Shown: one piece after another, positions 19,922 to 29,890 of the stretch
Layout: the number at the start of each line of letters is the position of its first letter
Position numbering within the stretch: the first letter of the stretch is position 1
DNA from: Bryum argenteum
Lineage: Eukaryota > Streptophyta > Bryopsida > Bryales > Bryaceae
Direction: 5' to 3'
DNA: 64,000 bases
Assembly: GCA_037043015.1 (NCBI GenBank)
Contig: CM073329.1
Coordinates: forward strand, 11,734,648 to 11,798,647
The notes under the pieces: model-generated
Databases searched by the model: none
The model's input: the letters and a program-made list of their open reading frames with translations, nothing else
What the model was told of the DNA's origin: nothing
Position numbers and translations under genes: made by a program

Positions 19922-20534
19922 ATTCAAATTATCACCAAATGTGAGCATGATTTTGGTGTGGGGGTGTGTTGCTGATCAAGTAGCATTTGTGCAATATATT
20001 TCAATCAATCACACATGACATGATTTTTTATTGAAAGGTCCATCTATGATCACATATTTATGTTGTCCATTTAATCTTATTGATTGAATTTCAATTAAAT
20101 CCATGAAATCAAAAGAAAAGTGCAAAGAGGTACTATTGCAAGGAGTTCCCTTTAGAGTGACTTTCTTGTTCAACAAATGAATGGACATGCATTTAGGGGT
20201 TAAGATTGTAGTAATCTAATATGAACATTAATGAACGACACAAGGTAGAGTTAGAGTTGTTGATTAGTGTTATGTGAAAGTTAGTGTCATTATCAAAAAA
20301 CCAAATGGTATCCTATTTCTCAAGAGTTTTATGGTTAGTGTTCAATTTGGACAGCTAGTGCAAACAATACACTCTTTCTTTACTTGGAGTCACCAATCCC
20401 ACAAGTTCCACTAAATTAATTCCTTTCTTAAAATTTCCATGTTTTTTTGAAATTAATATTTCAGTTTGGAGATTAGAGTTATAACACTAAATTGACTTGG
20501 AACATTACATTTAGTATTTCCAAACTCTTGTGTA
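19922..20534. other. Upstream module spacer after the ubinuclein-like remnant
   Basis: This is colinear with 45865-46450. It is AT-rich and contains a TTCACTTTT/CTTTCTTTACTTGGAGTCACC region shared by both copies. No gene is seen. Confidence 0.5.
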
Positions 20535-21300
20535 ATGGTTATGAGCTGGCGAAAGAAAAAAAAAGGGTCAGCGCAGAAAGACCGAGTCAATGAAGGGTTG
20601 CTTTCCTGGACGCTTCCTGCCCCGCCATGGCCACAAGACTCCTCCGAGACACGCCATAGCCACCCTTCGCCAAGCTCTGGAGCTTCACCATTCTTCGTCC
20701 ATTACGCCCGAGCCTTGTGTTTCCGTCGTCCCTATCCCTCTCGATGCTCTTCTGCCCAGAGCTTTTCGCAGTCTGTTGATTCCGCTCCTTGGTCTCGGAT
20801 TTCTCCGATTTCTGGCTGTCTGTGGTCGCACTTGCACCTCCATCTCCATCTGTGTTTTCGCTTCTTTATCGGCTTACAAAGGGGCCTGAGTTGTTATACC
20901 AGCCATGAACTCCTTCTTGCATCCGTTTATTGTGTAAGATCAGGAAACTCCTCGAGTTGGATCAGCTACTTGCTCCAGAGCATTCGTATATCAAGCTGGA
21001 GTGGAATTGCACTTACATCCTGGCTAAGGAGTTGCTGTTGGAGGTATTGCTCCTCTTATCTCCTTTCCGAGTGTCGGTATGTTGCATGTCGTGATCTTTC
21101 TCATAGCACTATGTGTGTGTGGAGCATTTTGTATTCGTTTGTTCTTAATTTTGAGTGTTGATGACAGGTGTTTTCGTGCGGAGAGAAGGTTAAGTTCTGG
21201 AGAGAAGGTTAAGTTCCGTCATCGATCCAGACTGGTGAAAGGACGTATTTCTTCGGATTGTGGAGAACAAGCGTAGAGTTAGATCTTTGTGCAAGAGGTA
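20535..21300 (+). other. GC-richer leader-like block, unit 2 copy
   Basis: The base composition rises sharply (CT-rich, CpG-containing) after 20590, and the block is almost unchanged in unit 3 (46475-47240). Open frames exist in two registers: one from 20590 (MKGCFPGRFLPRHGH, 99 codons) and one covering 20535-21161. Neither has a recognisable domain, and Ser/Cys/Leu-rich translations of this kind are typical of 5' untranslated exons. A GAG|GTAAGATA splice-donor-like site closes it at about 21298. It may be the first exon or leader of a transcript running toward the NLR gene. This is inferred. Confidence 0.4.
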
Positions 21301-22640
21301 AGATAATTTTTGACTTCCGACTTTGTGCTTTTGTTCGCTTTTCTTTTGGATCGCTTGGAGTTGGAGGTCAGATGATCTGTTTCAAGATGAGCGCTGAGCG
21401 GACTGGGTCATAGTGATCACATCGTCGATCGTTTACAGGAAATCGTCAAACACTGTAGTAGGATTTTTGATGTAAGTGTGGATGTAGGAGTGAAGATGAG
21501 GTATTAAAAGATGTGATGGAGGAGTTGCAAGCGGGAAAATACTGTTGATAATTCCATTTATTTTGTTGGTAGTGGTTGTAATCTTCTGTAGTCCATGCAC
21601 TGTGGAGATTTGTGTGTTATTGAAATGTTTTGCACTTCGTGATGTTCGTCCGTGATGAACTCGAAATTGGGGGTCAGAACGGAGTTCCTAACAGGCTTGG
21701 TGTGTGTTCAGAGAACAAGCAGCGGCAGTCTCTTTAGGTTTGCGCGTCTATCATGTTAAGTGACGTATGTTAGCACGTGTTTCATGAAGTGGCACAAAAT
21801 GAGCTCATCTAGGAGCAGAAAATACGATGTCGATCTTATGAATAGTGGCGGAATCAACATGTTCCCGATTGCTAGGAAGTAGGAGGGTGCCTGGATCGAA
21901 TTGATTACCCGAGAGGATGAGTAGATTGTACTCGTGCACTGGTGCTTCGAAGAGATTGAAGCGGTAGGGCAGATTATGGATTCTGAGTGCAAATAGCTGT
22001 GGCCGACATTCGTATTAGGCATACATTCGATACGGTTGTAGTTCTGATTTGGTGAGGAACGGTGTGCATTTGATCTTTGATGATGAGATCAAATTCTATA
22101 TCTCGTGTTGTTTGAAGATGTCATGTGGAACATTGTCGGTGTGTGATGCTTTGTAGTCCAGATTTCCTCACACAGTGTTTTAGACCTCAACAATCCATGA
22201 TTCAGCTTTGCTGCATCATTCTGCCATCCTTATTGAATCGTTCGTCTCCATCTGATGTGTCTGTAGGTAGCGGATCACTTCAAGGAGGTTTTCGGGAGTG
22301 TGAACCGCATGTATACGAAGGTACATAGTTGAGTTGTCTTTTTTTGAATTTGGTGTTCCTGCTCCAACTGATTGTGATTTTTCTGCACTGTGACTTTCGT
22401 TGTACCCTTGATGTATGATTCACTTTGCTAGGCTGTGATGTGCAGGACGTTCAATTAGACAAGTGCAGAACCATTTGGCATCATTGTTATTACAGGATTT
22501 CAGTGCGACTTGAGGATTGTTGAGGTTACGGCTTAGGAGTTCAAGGTATATTGATTCTTTGAGCTCATTACACTGACCGTATCCGATTCCCCTGTGATGT
22601 GACGCAGTTCTGCGTACGTGGGAAGTGTGAACATCGTGGT
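21233..22640 (+). repeat. Internal duplication, first copy (unit 2 module)
   Basis: Words recur in the same order in 22853-23995: AGATCTTTGTGCAAGAGGTAAG, GGGTCATAGTG, AATCTTCTGTAGTCCATG, CATCTGATGTGTCTGTAGGT and GGGAGTGTGAACCGC. The two copies are clearly diverged, so this duplication is older than the one that made units 2 and 3. A 125-bp stretch (about 21703-21829) is absent from the unit 3 counterpart. No protein-coding signal is visible. Confidence 0.8.
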
Positions 22641-22852
22641 AGCACGTTGGTATGTGTATTGACTTGTCGGTTGTGCAGCGTTGCATACTATCCTGCAGGA
22701 AGCATCGGGAGAACAGAAAAGGAGTTTAAAAGTGTAGTGTAGAGCAACGACTACTTAAAGAAGCTTTGGTGGTGAAGATAGAGGGTTGGCACTCTCAATC
22801 GATAGTCGGCTAAATCTGGAGAGTGGGTTGATTCCCATCAACATTTCAAAGT

Positions 22853-23995
22853 GCTGAAAGGACCTCTTTTCATCGAATATGTGAAGAACAAGTACTGAGT
22901 CAGATCTTGGTGCGAGAGGTAAGATAGGTTCTGACTTCCAGATTTGAGAACTTCCTCTATTTTCCTTTCTTTCGATTGTGCATGAAGTCGGAGGTGTATT
23001 GAAATTGAACAGACAAACTCCTGCAGTCTTGAGGTGATTACGCGTAGTTAGGAGCAGCTCAGCTTAGCCTAAGCCGTAGGAAGCTTCTAGTGTCCAATTT
23101 GAGGAGATGATCGGTTCGAAGAGGAGCGTTAAGCGAAATGGGTCATAGTGGCCAAATCGTCCATCAATTGTAGGAGAATTGTCAAATCGTGTAGTATGAG
23201 TTCATTGTGAGTGTATATCGGCGTTATGTGGGTTTTAATCGGAGTATGCTGAAGGTTAGGGTTCGACGGTGGACAAGGTGAGGGAGACCAGGTGTGAAGG
23301 AGTTGTAGGCGGGAGATCTACCGAGAACAACTCGATTCACAATCTTGTAGTGGTCATAATCTTTTATAGTCCGTGCGCTACGGATTTGTGTGTTTTGTTG
23401 AAATGATGTGTCGATTGATACGTGAAGTACGTCAGTACTGCACTCTAGATTAGGGTCATCACGGAATATCAAAAAAGGCTTGCATCTGATCTCGGTTTGT
23501 GTGATAATTTCGAGTCTTGTAGATATAAGATTCACATAGTATGTCAGACCAACAGTCTCTGGTTCGGGTTTGTGTAGCATTGTGCGAGACTAGTTGAATT
23601 GTTTATCTTCATCTGATGTGTCTGTAGGTAGCACATCACTTGAAGAAGTTGTCCGGGAGTGTCAGCCGCAGGTGCACGGAGGTATATAGTTGGGGTGTCT
23701 GCTATCAATTTGGTGTTAGAGGGGTCTTGCTTCAATGCCCTTGGTTTTTCTGCTCCGGGGCTTCCCTTGTACCTGTGAAGTATGATTCACTTGGGCACAC
23801 TTTGATGGGTAGGACGACTAAGTAGAGAACTGCAGAAACACTGTGCATCATTTTTCAGTGCCAGTTGGGGAACGTGAGGGCTCGGTTTTGGAGTGCAAGG
23901 TACAATGATGTCCTCAGATCAGAATAGGGACTATATCCGATGCTTATATCGTATGATGCAGTGCATTAGTGCCTGAGTGGAAATTGTGAAGATGA
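22853..23995 (+). repeat. Internal duplication, second copy (unit 2 module)
   Basis: This is the diverged partner of 21233-22640. It keeps the opening splice-donor-like GAGAGGTAAGATA (22915) and the GATGTGTCTGTAGGTAGC word (23616). It is shorter than its partner through several deletions. Confidence 0.8.
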
Positions 23996-24872
23996 TTAGA
24001 TTCTAATCTCTTTCAAGGTATGGAAATGCGGGACAGTGGCTTGGGTTACGAATAGGGTCCATTGTAAACTTCGTCTTCTCATATTTCATAGGTGTACTAC
24101 ATTCTCCGACTGCTACTTATGATTTATAAATCTCAAAGAGTGTTCAAACAATCAGAAGAGTACTTGAGGAGGACCATGCATTATTACAGTCGGAAGAATA
24201 TGTGTATGAAATATCAACTGTAGTCTGGTCTCCTTATTTCGTATCACTCTTTAACTATACCGTGGTCGGCGATCGACAGTAGTCCAATATGTGTTTGATA
24301 GTATCTTAGTACCTTGGTATCGAGGTGCTCCCGTCGTACAAAACTGGATTTCGTGCCGCATGGTGTATGTAGCTTGTGATCTCCTTTTGAGGTGAATCTG
24401 AGGGAGCCTTCGCGTCATTTGGCATTGGAGTGGTGGTATTTTGGAGTATCTTTGGTGGACATTATTGACGAGACGATTGGCGTTCTATGGGGAATAGCAC
24501 TCTTATGCTTGGACCATAAGTAAAATTGGAAATGATCTTGCCATTGTTCTTGGTGTGGACGAAATGATGTTGGAGGTACGTTCTGATGCTCTTGTTGATC
24601 GATAGATTAGATAGTCACGATGTTTCAGATTAGATTGTCATGATGTTTCAGATTATAGTTTGATGTTGGAGGGTCTGTCCGGACGGTTTTGTAAGGTGGA
24701 GTTTTGTTGCTTGCGGGCAACCGATATTTTTAGTTCGTGATATGGGTTGTGGTACCTCTTCTAAATTCAGTGGTTGCTTGCGGGCAATGTTTCTACATGT
24801 TGCATAATATTCATTTGACATGGCATTGACATGTGTGTAGGGTTGCGCAAAACATGTACTTGAAGGAATTGG

Positions 24873-24984
24873 ATCAGTGCTTCACGAGACCACAACCATT
24901 ATGAGCGTTCCGAGAAAAAGTCACTTACATCAGTGCTTCATGAGACTAGAGCCATTGTGAGCGTTTTGAGAAAAAGTCACTTAC
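24873..24984. repeat. 56-bp tandem duplication
   Basis: Two head-to-tail copies of a unit starting ATCAGTGCTTCACGAGAC (24873 and 24929), each ending GAGAAAAAGTCACTTAC. Both copies are also in unit 3 (50913 and 50969), so the duplication predates the unit duplication. Confidence 0.85.
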
Positions 24985-25501
24985 ATCGCACTCGTGAACT
25001 TCCAGGAGCATACGTTAGGGGATATTGACATTTTTGAAGGTGCCAATCTGCTAATTAAGGTGTCAATCTGCTAATCAAGGTGCCAATCGTGACCACTCGG
25101 CTACTTTGTTTATGCCTCAATGATCAAAGTCACTTTGTCTGTCTTATTTGCAAAGTATCGATGTTTCAATGACGACTTCGCTCTGTTTATGATGTTTGAA
25201 AGAACAAATCAAGGAATGAATTTTAATAGAAATGTGCATAGCTATTAGACTTGTATGTGAAGAAGTAACTAAAATTCAATACATCTTTGGAGTTTAAAGT
25301 TAATTGGGATGATATTTCGAATTAACTTAATGTCGTTGTTTATATGATTTTTTATTGATTTAGAGTGCTTTTGAATCGATGAGAAAATCTTGTATGAGGT
25401 AACATGGGAAGATATTCAAATATGTATACTAATATCTGATTGTAGGATTCATTTATGAACTAAGATTATATTCAAATATGTATACTAATATCTGATTGTA
25501 G

Positions 25502-25609
25502 GATTCATTTATGAAATCAGATTATAAGAATTCATTTATGAAATCAGATTATAAGAATTCATTTATGAAATCAGATTATAAGAATTCATTTATGAAATGA
25601 GATTATGAG
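25502..25609. repeat. 27-bp tandem repeats, four copies
   Basis: Four units beginning at 25502, 25529, 25556 and 25583 with the core ATTCATTTATGAAATCAGAT. Unit 3 has only fragments of the array (around 51470-51630), so copy number changed after the unit duplication. Confidence 0.85.
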
Positions 25610-27068
25610 AGACATCTATGTGATGAGGTTCTTAATCTTATTTGAGTACAACACATATTTGTGTCAACTTATGATTCACATATTAATTTTACACAAAATA
25701 AGGTCATAGGTCATTTGCATATTTAGTACATGAGGAAGAGACATTTGCATATTAAGGACATGAGGAGTATGAATTCAAATTTTAAAGAAAAAGTCACAAG
25801 TCAATTGCATAATGAGTATATGAGGAATATGAAATTAGTGACGTGAAATATGATTGAGACAAGTAAAACTTATCTTGTAAGATTTTATTTTTCTTAATAT
25901 AAAGTAAAGTTTGTTAAGTATTTATTAAGGTTAAGGAGTCAGATAATACATACTTGGAGAAATTCTTTACCAAGTATGTGAAGTCTTGATGTGTATATAA
26001 AAAGGATGGATTGGCAACGTTAGTGTTGATTGTAGTAAGAGTTACTATATCAATGGACAAGAGGTGAGGAACACTTATATAATGTGTTGAAGTGCATGGT
26101 GTGTTATTGGATGTTAGTTGGTTGAGAAGTTGACCGTTCTTTAAACATGAATAGTACCATGGAAATAAATTTTCAAGGAAGACACTTGTGTGGCCTTTAA
26201 TATGTTGTAACTTATGGTGATGATGTATTTGGTAAACGCATGTGTTTGGCAAGTACTTTTGTTGAGTACTTTTATGCCTCAAATTGCAAGTGATTTACAC
26301 TTTCACATGTTGAGTGTGTAGTGATTTTTGTAAGAGAAAGTTATCACAGGTTATTTGTGGGTTGTCTTGCGGTTTGGATTATTTGTGTTTGGGTAGTAGC
26401 CTCAATTTTGTTAAAATGACACTCTTTAGTAACAATGGCACTTTCACAGAAAACAAAAATTGTTGAATAGTGACCAAATTCAGGTGAGAATAGGCCATCT
26501 TTGACTACGAGTGAGGCTATGATACATGAGAATTGCAGTTTGAAATCATTAATAATATTACAGTATGGTGGTGATATTCTAAGTGGATCAAATTATGGTA
26601 TTGTGGACCTTTTTGGAACGATGCCATTTCATCCATATTGCCTACCAGCTCTTAAGAGGTTTTAAGTCATGAATGCATTGTGGTCAAAACATTTACCATA
26701 TTTGAAGCCTTGGATATTATTATTAATGACAAGGTGTGGTCATTTTATTAGCATCCTTATTTGATGATAGGACAAGAAAACATTAGTATCAACATTTTGA
26801 ATATGTGTGTTGTTGGTGATTGGTGAACAAGGTAATTTGCAACTTAGTGCTCATTTAGTTGTCCTAAAAATTGTAAGCCCAAATGTGTGAGAGATATTGG
26901 TTTTGATGAGTACGGGAACAACTGATCTTTCTAGAAAGTATTATACCAAGGTTTTCAGAGGCTTAGGTTTTTATATTTAAGAGGATTGACCACCTAAACC
27001 TCCTCATAGATATCTGAAAAATGAGTTAACTGATGATGAGGATCATATTGACAATGATGTAGGTGACC

Positions 27069-29261
27069 ATGGGGGACGCAGGCACGGGTGCCTTAGTAAG
27101 TGCAGTATTAACCGAGCTGATTGGTTTAGTAAAGGAAGCATGGCGGTGTAAGGAAAATTGCAAGAAGTTGGGGTGCACTCTAGCCTCTGTCTCACAACAT
27201 GTGGAGACACTAGCAGATCGCGGGGAAGAGGATTATCAAAAATGGCTTGAAGAAATAAAGGTTCTTTTAGATGAGGCAAGAAGCATTATTGCGAAGTATT
27301 GTATTTTGGATCTGCACATGTGGAGGAGTTTTGGAATCTCTTTTTTGAAGAAAGCAAAGGTAAACTCAAGTATACTGGATGTTGACACTCGCATCAAGGC
27401 AAAAATTGGAGAATTAAACATGGTGATTGCGACGCGTGTCGAGAAATTATTTGATGTTGCTTTATCCATCCAAGATAATACCAAGAAAGCTTTGGTTGGG
27501 GAGGCTAAACCACAGAGTGGATTCATCCTTCGGAAAGCTCCAACCAATATAGTGAGTTTTGAAAATGACCCGATTCAAGAACTCAAGACATTGATAATGG
27601 CCAACAAAGATCCAGGAGGTGATCCGATGAAGTTGGGGCTGAAAGGTATTGGTGGAAGTGGCAAAACTTTTGTTGCACAAATATTGCACGATGATGAAGC
27701 TGTTAGAGCAAAGTATGGAGTTGAGTCTATATTGTGGATCACCATTGGACATGATGCTAAATTATCACATGTGTATGAAGTGATGGGAAAGTTTTTGAAG
27801 GAGGGTGACTTTGAACGTGAGTATGGATGTAGAGAATTGGAAGATCAACATGCATATTTGGTGGAAGCATTCAAGAGAAGAAGGGTTTTGTTGATATTGG
27901 ATGATGTGTGGGAGATCTATGTGAAGTGCAAATCAATGATGCAGTGGTTGGATGTTGCCAAAGGGAAAGAATCAGTAACATTGATTACAACTCGATCAAA
28001 GAAGGTCTTAAGTGATGCCAAAGTGCAACACTATGTATCCATTGAAGGGTTGTCTGAGAACGAAAGTTGGAAGTTGTTTTGTTACAATGCTTTTGGATGT
28101 GAAACCCCCCCAACGGAGGAGATTGGAGAAATAGCAAAAGTGATTTGCAATGATTGTCGTGGACTTCCCTTGGCTTTGGAGGTAATAGGTGGTGCCATGT
28201 ATGACAAGGGAGACTTGATGGAGTGGAAAAGTGCATTGAGTTGTTTAAAGCAACCACAAAGTGAAGTGAAGTCAGTTGAAGAGAAATTATTCCATTCATT
28301 GGAGTATAGTTTTAAGGAGTTGGATGATGAGGAAAGAAAACTCTTTTTATACTTTGCATCCTTCCCGGAAGATTATGAAATACCAACAAGAACACTTTGC
28401 TCCATTTGGGCCTCTGAAAAAAGCCTTGTGACCTATGACAAAGAAGAGCGGGGCCTTCTTGAATACAAAGGAATGGTCAAGTTGATAAGTCTATCCGATC
28501 GGTCATTGATACTTTTGTCAAAAAACGCAAAAATAGCTACCATCCATGACATTCTACGGGAGCTTGCAATTCGTATCGTTCACGAAGGAAAGTTGAATGG
28601 ATGGACTTCTGAATGCTATTTCTATCCTGGGAAGAACTTGGTGAAACTTCCTCCAATGGCTTCAACCAAAGTAAAGAGGATATCGTTGATGGGAAGTACA
28701 CTTTATGGTACACTAGAAAACTTCGAAGTGCAAGACCTCCGAGTGTTATTATTATCAGATTTGTGCATGAAGGACGATGAAGGTGTTGAATACGTAATTG
28801 ATAGCACAAGCACAATATTTGTGAAGAACACTAGTTTGTGTTATGTGGACTTATCCTCTACGAGCATTATAGAGCTTCCGCATGGAATTGAAAGGTTAAA
28901 AACTCTCATGAATTTGGATCTTCATAGGTGTAAGTCATTGAAGACACTTCCAGAGGGCATCAAGGAATTGAAGGCTCTTACATCATTGAATCTTTTTGGG
29001 TGTACATCCTTGAAGAAACTTCCACAGGGCATCAAGGAGTTGAAGGCTCTTACATCATTAGATCTTAGTAGGTTAACCTGGTTGAAGGATTTTCCAGAGG
29101 GCATCAAGGAGTTGAAGGCTCTTACATCATTGGATCTTAGTGGGTGTACATCCTTGAAGGAACTTCCAGAGGGCATCAAGGAGTTGAAGGCTCTTACATC
29201 ATTAGATCTTTTTGGGTGTACATCCTTGAAGGAACTTCCAGAGGGCATCAAGGAGTTGTAG
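27069..29261 (+). CDS. NLR-A: NB-ARC LRR immune receptor with 4 LRRs
   Basis: 730 residues, no introns. ATG 27069 sits in a CCATGG context with an in-frame TAG 9 bases upstream. Residues 1-150 form a helical domain with a CKENCKKL element and no EDVID, closest to MCA/MLKL-like or RPW8-like bundles. NB-ARC motifs follow in order: P-loop GIGGSGKT (193-200), kinase-2 LLILDDVW (274-281), RNBS-B VTLITTRS, GLPLAL (365-370), RNBS-D FASFPEDY (429-436) and IHD for the MHD motif (492-494). All catalytic positions look intact, so it should bind ATP/ADP as a switch. LRRs of 24 residues start at 28947; four are complete and the fifth ends at a TAG (29259-29261). Such proteins sense pathogen effectors in the cytoplasm. 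The short LRR domain may impair sensing, or make this a helper or decoy; that is inferred. Confidence 0.88.
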   Translation: MGDAGTGALVSAVLTELIGLVKEAWRCKENCKKLGCTLASVSQHVETLADRGEEDYQKWLEEIKVLLDEARSIIAKYCILDLHMWRSFGISFLKKAKVNSSILDVDTRIKAKIGELNMVIATRVEKLFDVALSIQDNTKKALVGEAKPQSGFILRKAPTNIVSFENDPIQELKTLIMANKDPGGDPMKLGLKGIGGSGKTFVAQILHDDEAVRAKYGVESILWITIGHDAKLSHVYEVMGKFLKEGDFEREYGCRELEDQHAYLVEAFKRRRVLLILDDVWEIYVKCKSMMQWLDVAKGKESVTLITTRSKKVLSDAKVQHYVSIEGLSENESWKLFCYNAFGCETPPTEEIGEIAKVICNDCRGLPLALEVIGGAMYDKGDLMEWKSALSCLKQPQSEVKSVEEKLFHSLEYSFKELDDEERKLFLYFASFPEDYEIPTRTLCSIWASEKSLVTYDKEERGLLEYKGMVKLISLSDRSLILLSKNAKIATIHDILRELAIRIVHEGKLNGWTSECYFYPGKNLVKLPPMASTKVKRISLMGSTLYGTLENFEVQDLRVLLLSDLCMKDDEGVEYVIDSTSTIFVKNTSLCYVDLSSTSIIELPHGIERLKTLMNLDLHRCKSLKTLPEGIKELKALTSLNLFGCTSLKKLPQGIKELKALTSLDLSRLTWLKDFPEGIKELKALTSLDLSGCTSLKELPEGIKELKALTSLDLFGCTSLKELPEGIKEL
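28947..29258 (+). repeat. LRR array of NLR-A, 72-bp units
   Basis: Four full 72-bp units (28947-29234) and a 24-bp partial. The consensus is LPEGIKELKALTSLDLSG followed by CTSLKE. Repeat 2 is the most unusual (SRLTWLKD). Repeat copies differ mainly at the residues after LxL. Confidence 0.92.
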
Positions 29262-29890
29262 GCTCTTACATCACTAAGTCTTAGTGGGTGTACATCTTTG
29301 AAGGAACTTCGAGAGGGCATTAAGGAGTTGAAGGCTCTTAAATCATTGGATCTTAGTGGGTGTACATCCTTGAAGGAACACCACAATGCATCAAGGAGTT
29401 GAAGGCGTTGTGATTAGTGAGTTATAATGGGTGTGAATCTTTTAAATAATTGCGGAGGGCTTAATGGAGCTGAAGGGTCTGACTACATTGGATTTTGGTG
29501 GGTGTAAATTTTTGATGAAACTTCCTGAGGGCATCAAGAAGTTGAAGGCTCTGACGTCATTGGATGTTAGTATGTGTGTGTCCTTAAAGTCTCTTACATC
29601 ATTGGATTTTATTGATTGTGAATCTGTTAAGGAAGTTCTTATGTGCATTTTGCCTTGATACCTTTTTATTCACAACTCTAGATCTTATTTATCTTTGAAT
29701 GAACTATCCGAGAGCTTGGAGGAGTTGTAAGCCTTTACATCCTTGAATCTTAGGTGATGTTGGTCTTTGATAGAACTTTAAATGGCATCAAAGAAGGTGT
29801 TAATTTTTGGATTTTGTAGGTTGTTCATGGACGGATGAACTTGCATTTGACTTAGGAAATTCAAGACTCTTTCATTGAGGGTGGAAGAGG
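29262..29890 (+). pseudogene. Decayed LRR tail of NLR-A
   Basis: LRR sequence carries on straight after the TAG in the same frame (ALTSLSLSGCTSLKE, then one more unit) to about 29375, where a small deletion shifts the frame near the CACCACAATGC word. A further LRR-like frame (29464-29658, MELKGLTTLDFGGC to MCILP and stop) follows, and weaker remnants (SLNELSESLEEL) continue to about 29800. The ancestral receptor therefore had a longer C-terminus. The same layout after NLR-B shows that the loss came before the duplication or was spread by gene conversion. Confidence 0.75.

Larger units (their letters stand above)
23996..27068. other. Long non-coding region before NLR-A
   Basis: This is colinear with 49850-53101. 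It holds short tandem repeats (listed separately) and T-rich stretches. A 122-codon minus-strand frame (25914-26282) is open in both copies but is explained by recent duplication. The last 200 bases run into the ATG of NLR-A with a TAG 9 bases upstream in frame, so the NLR start is fixed. Possible splice sites occur, but no transcript structure can be assigned. Confidence 0.5.

Noticed and set aside
20535..21161. 208-codon plus-strand frame in the GC-rich block (also 46538-47062)
   Set aside because: Overlaps another open frame in the same block; Ser/Cys/Leu-rich with no motif. More like a transcribed leader than a protein.
25502..25609. 27-bp repeats as a CRISPR-like array
   Set aside because: Head-to-tail repeats without spacers; eukaryotic context.
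25914..26282. 122-codon minus-strand frame conserved at 51933-52301
   Set aside because: No domain; the two copies are young duplicates so an open frame in both is expected. Composition is rich in His, Thr, Leu and Asn, as in AT-rich non-coding DNA.
28922..29386. 154-codon minus-strand frame opposite the LRRs of NLR-A, with SSFKDVHPLRSNDVRAFNSL-type repeats (also 55675-56283 and 55171-55425 in NLR-B)
   Set aside because: Shadow of the 72-bp coding repeat on the plus strand; periodicity keeps the opposite frame open. No independent coding evidence.
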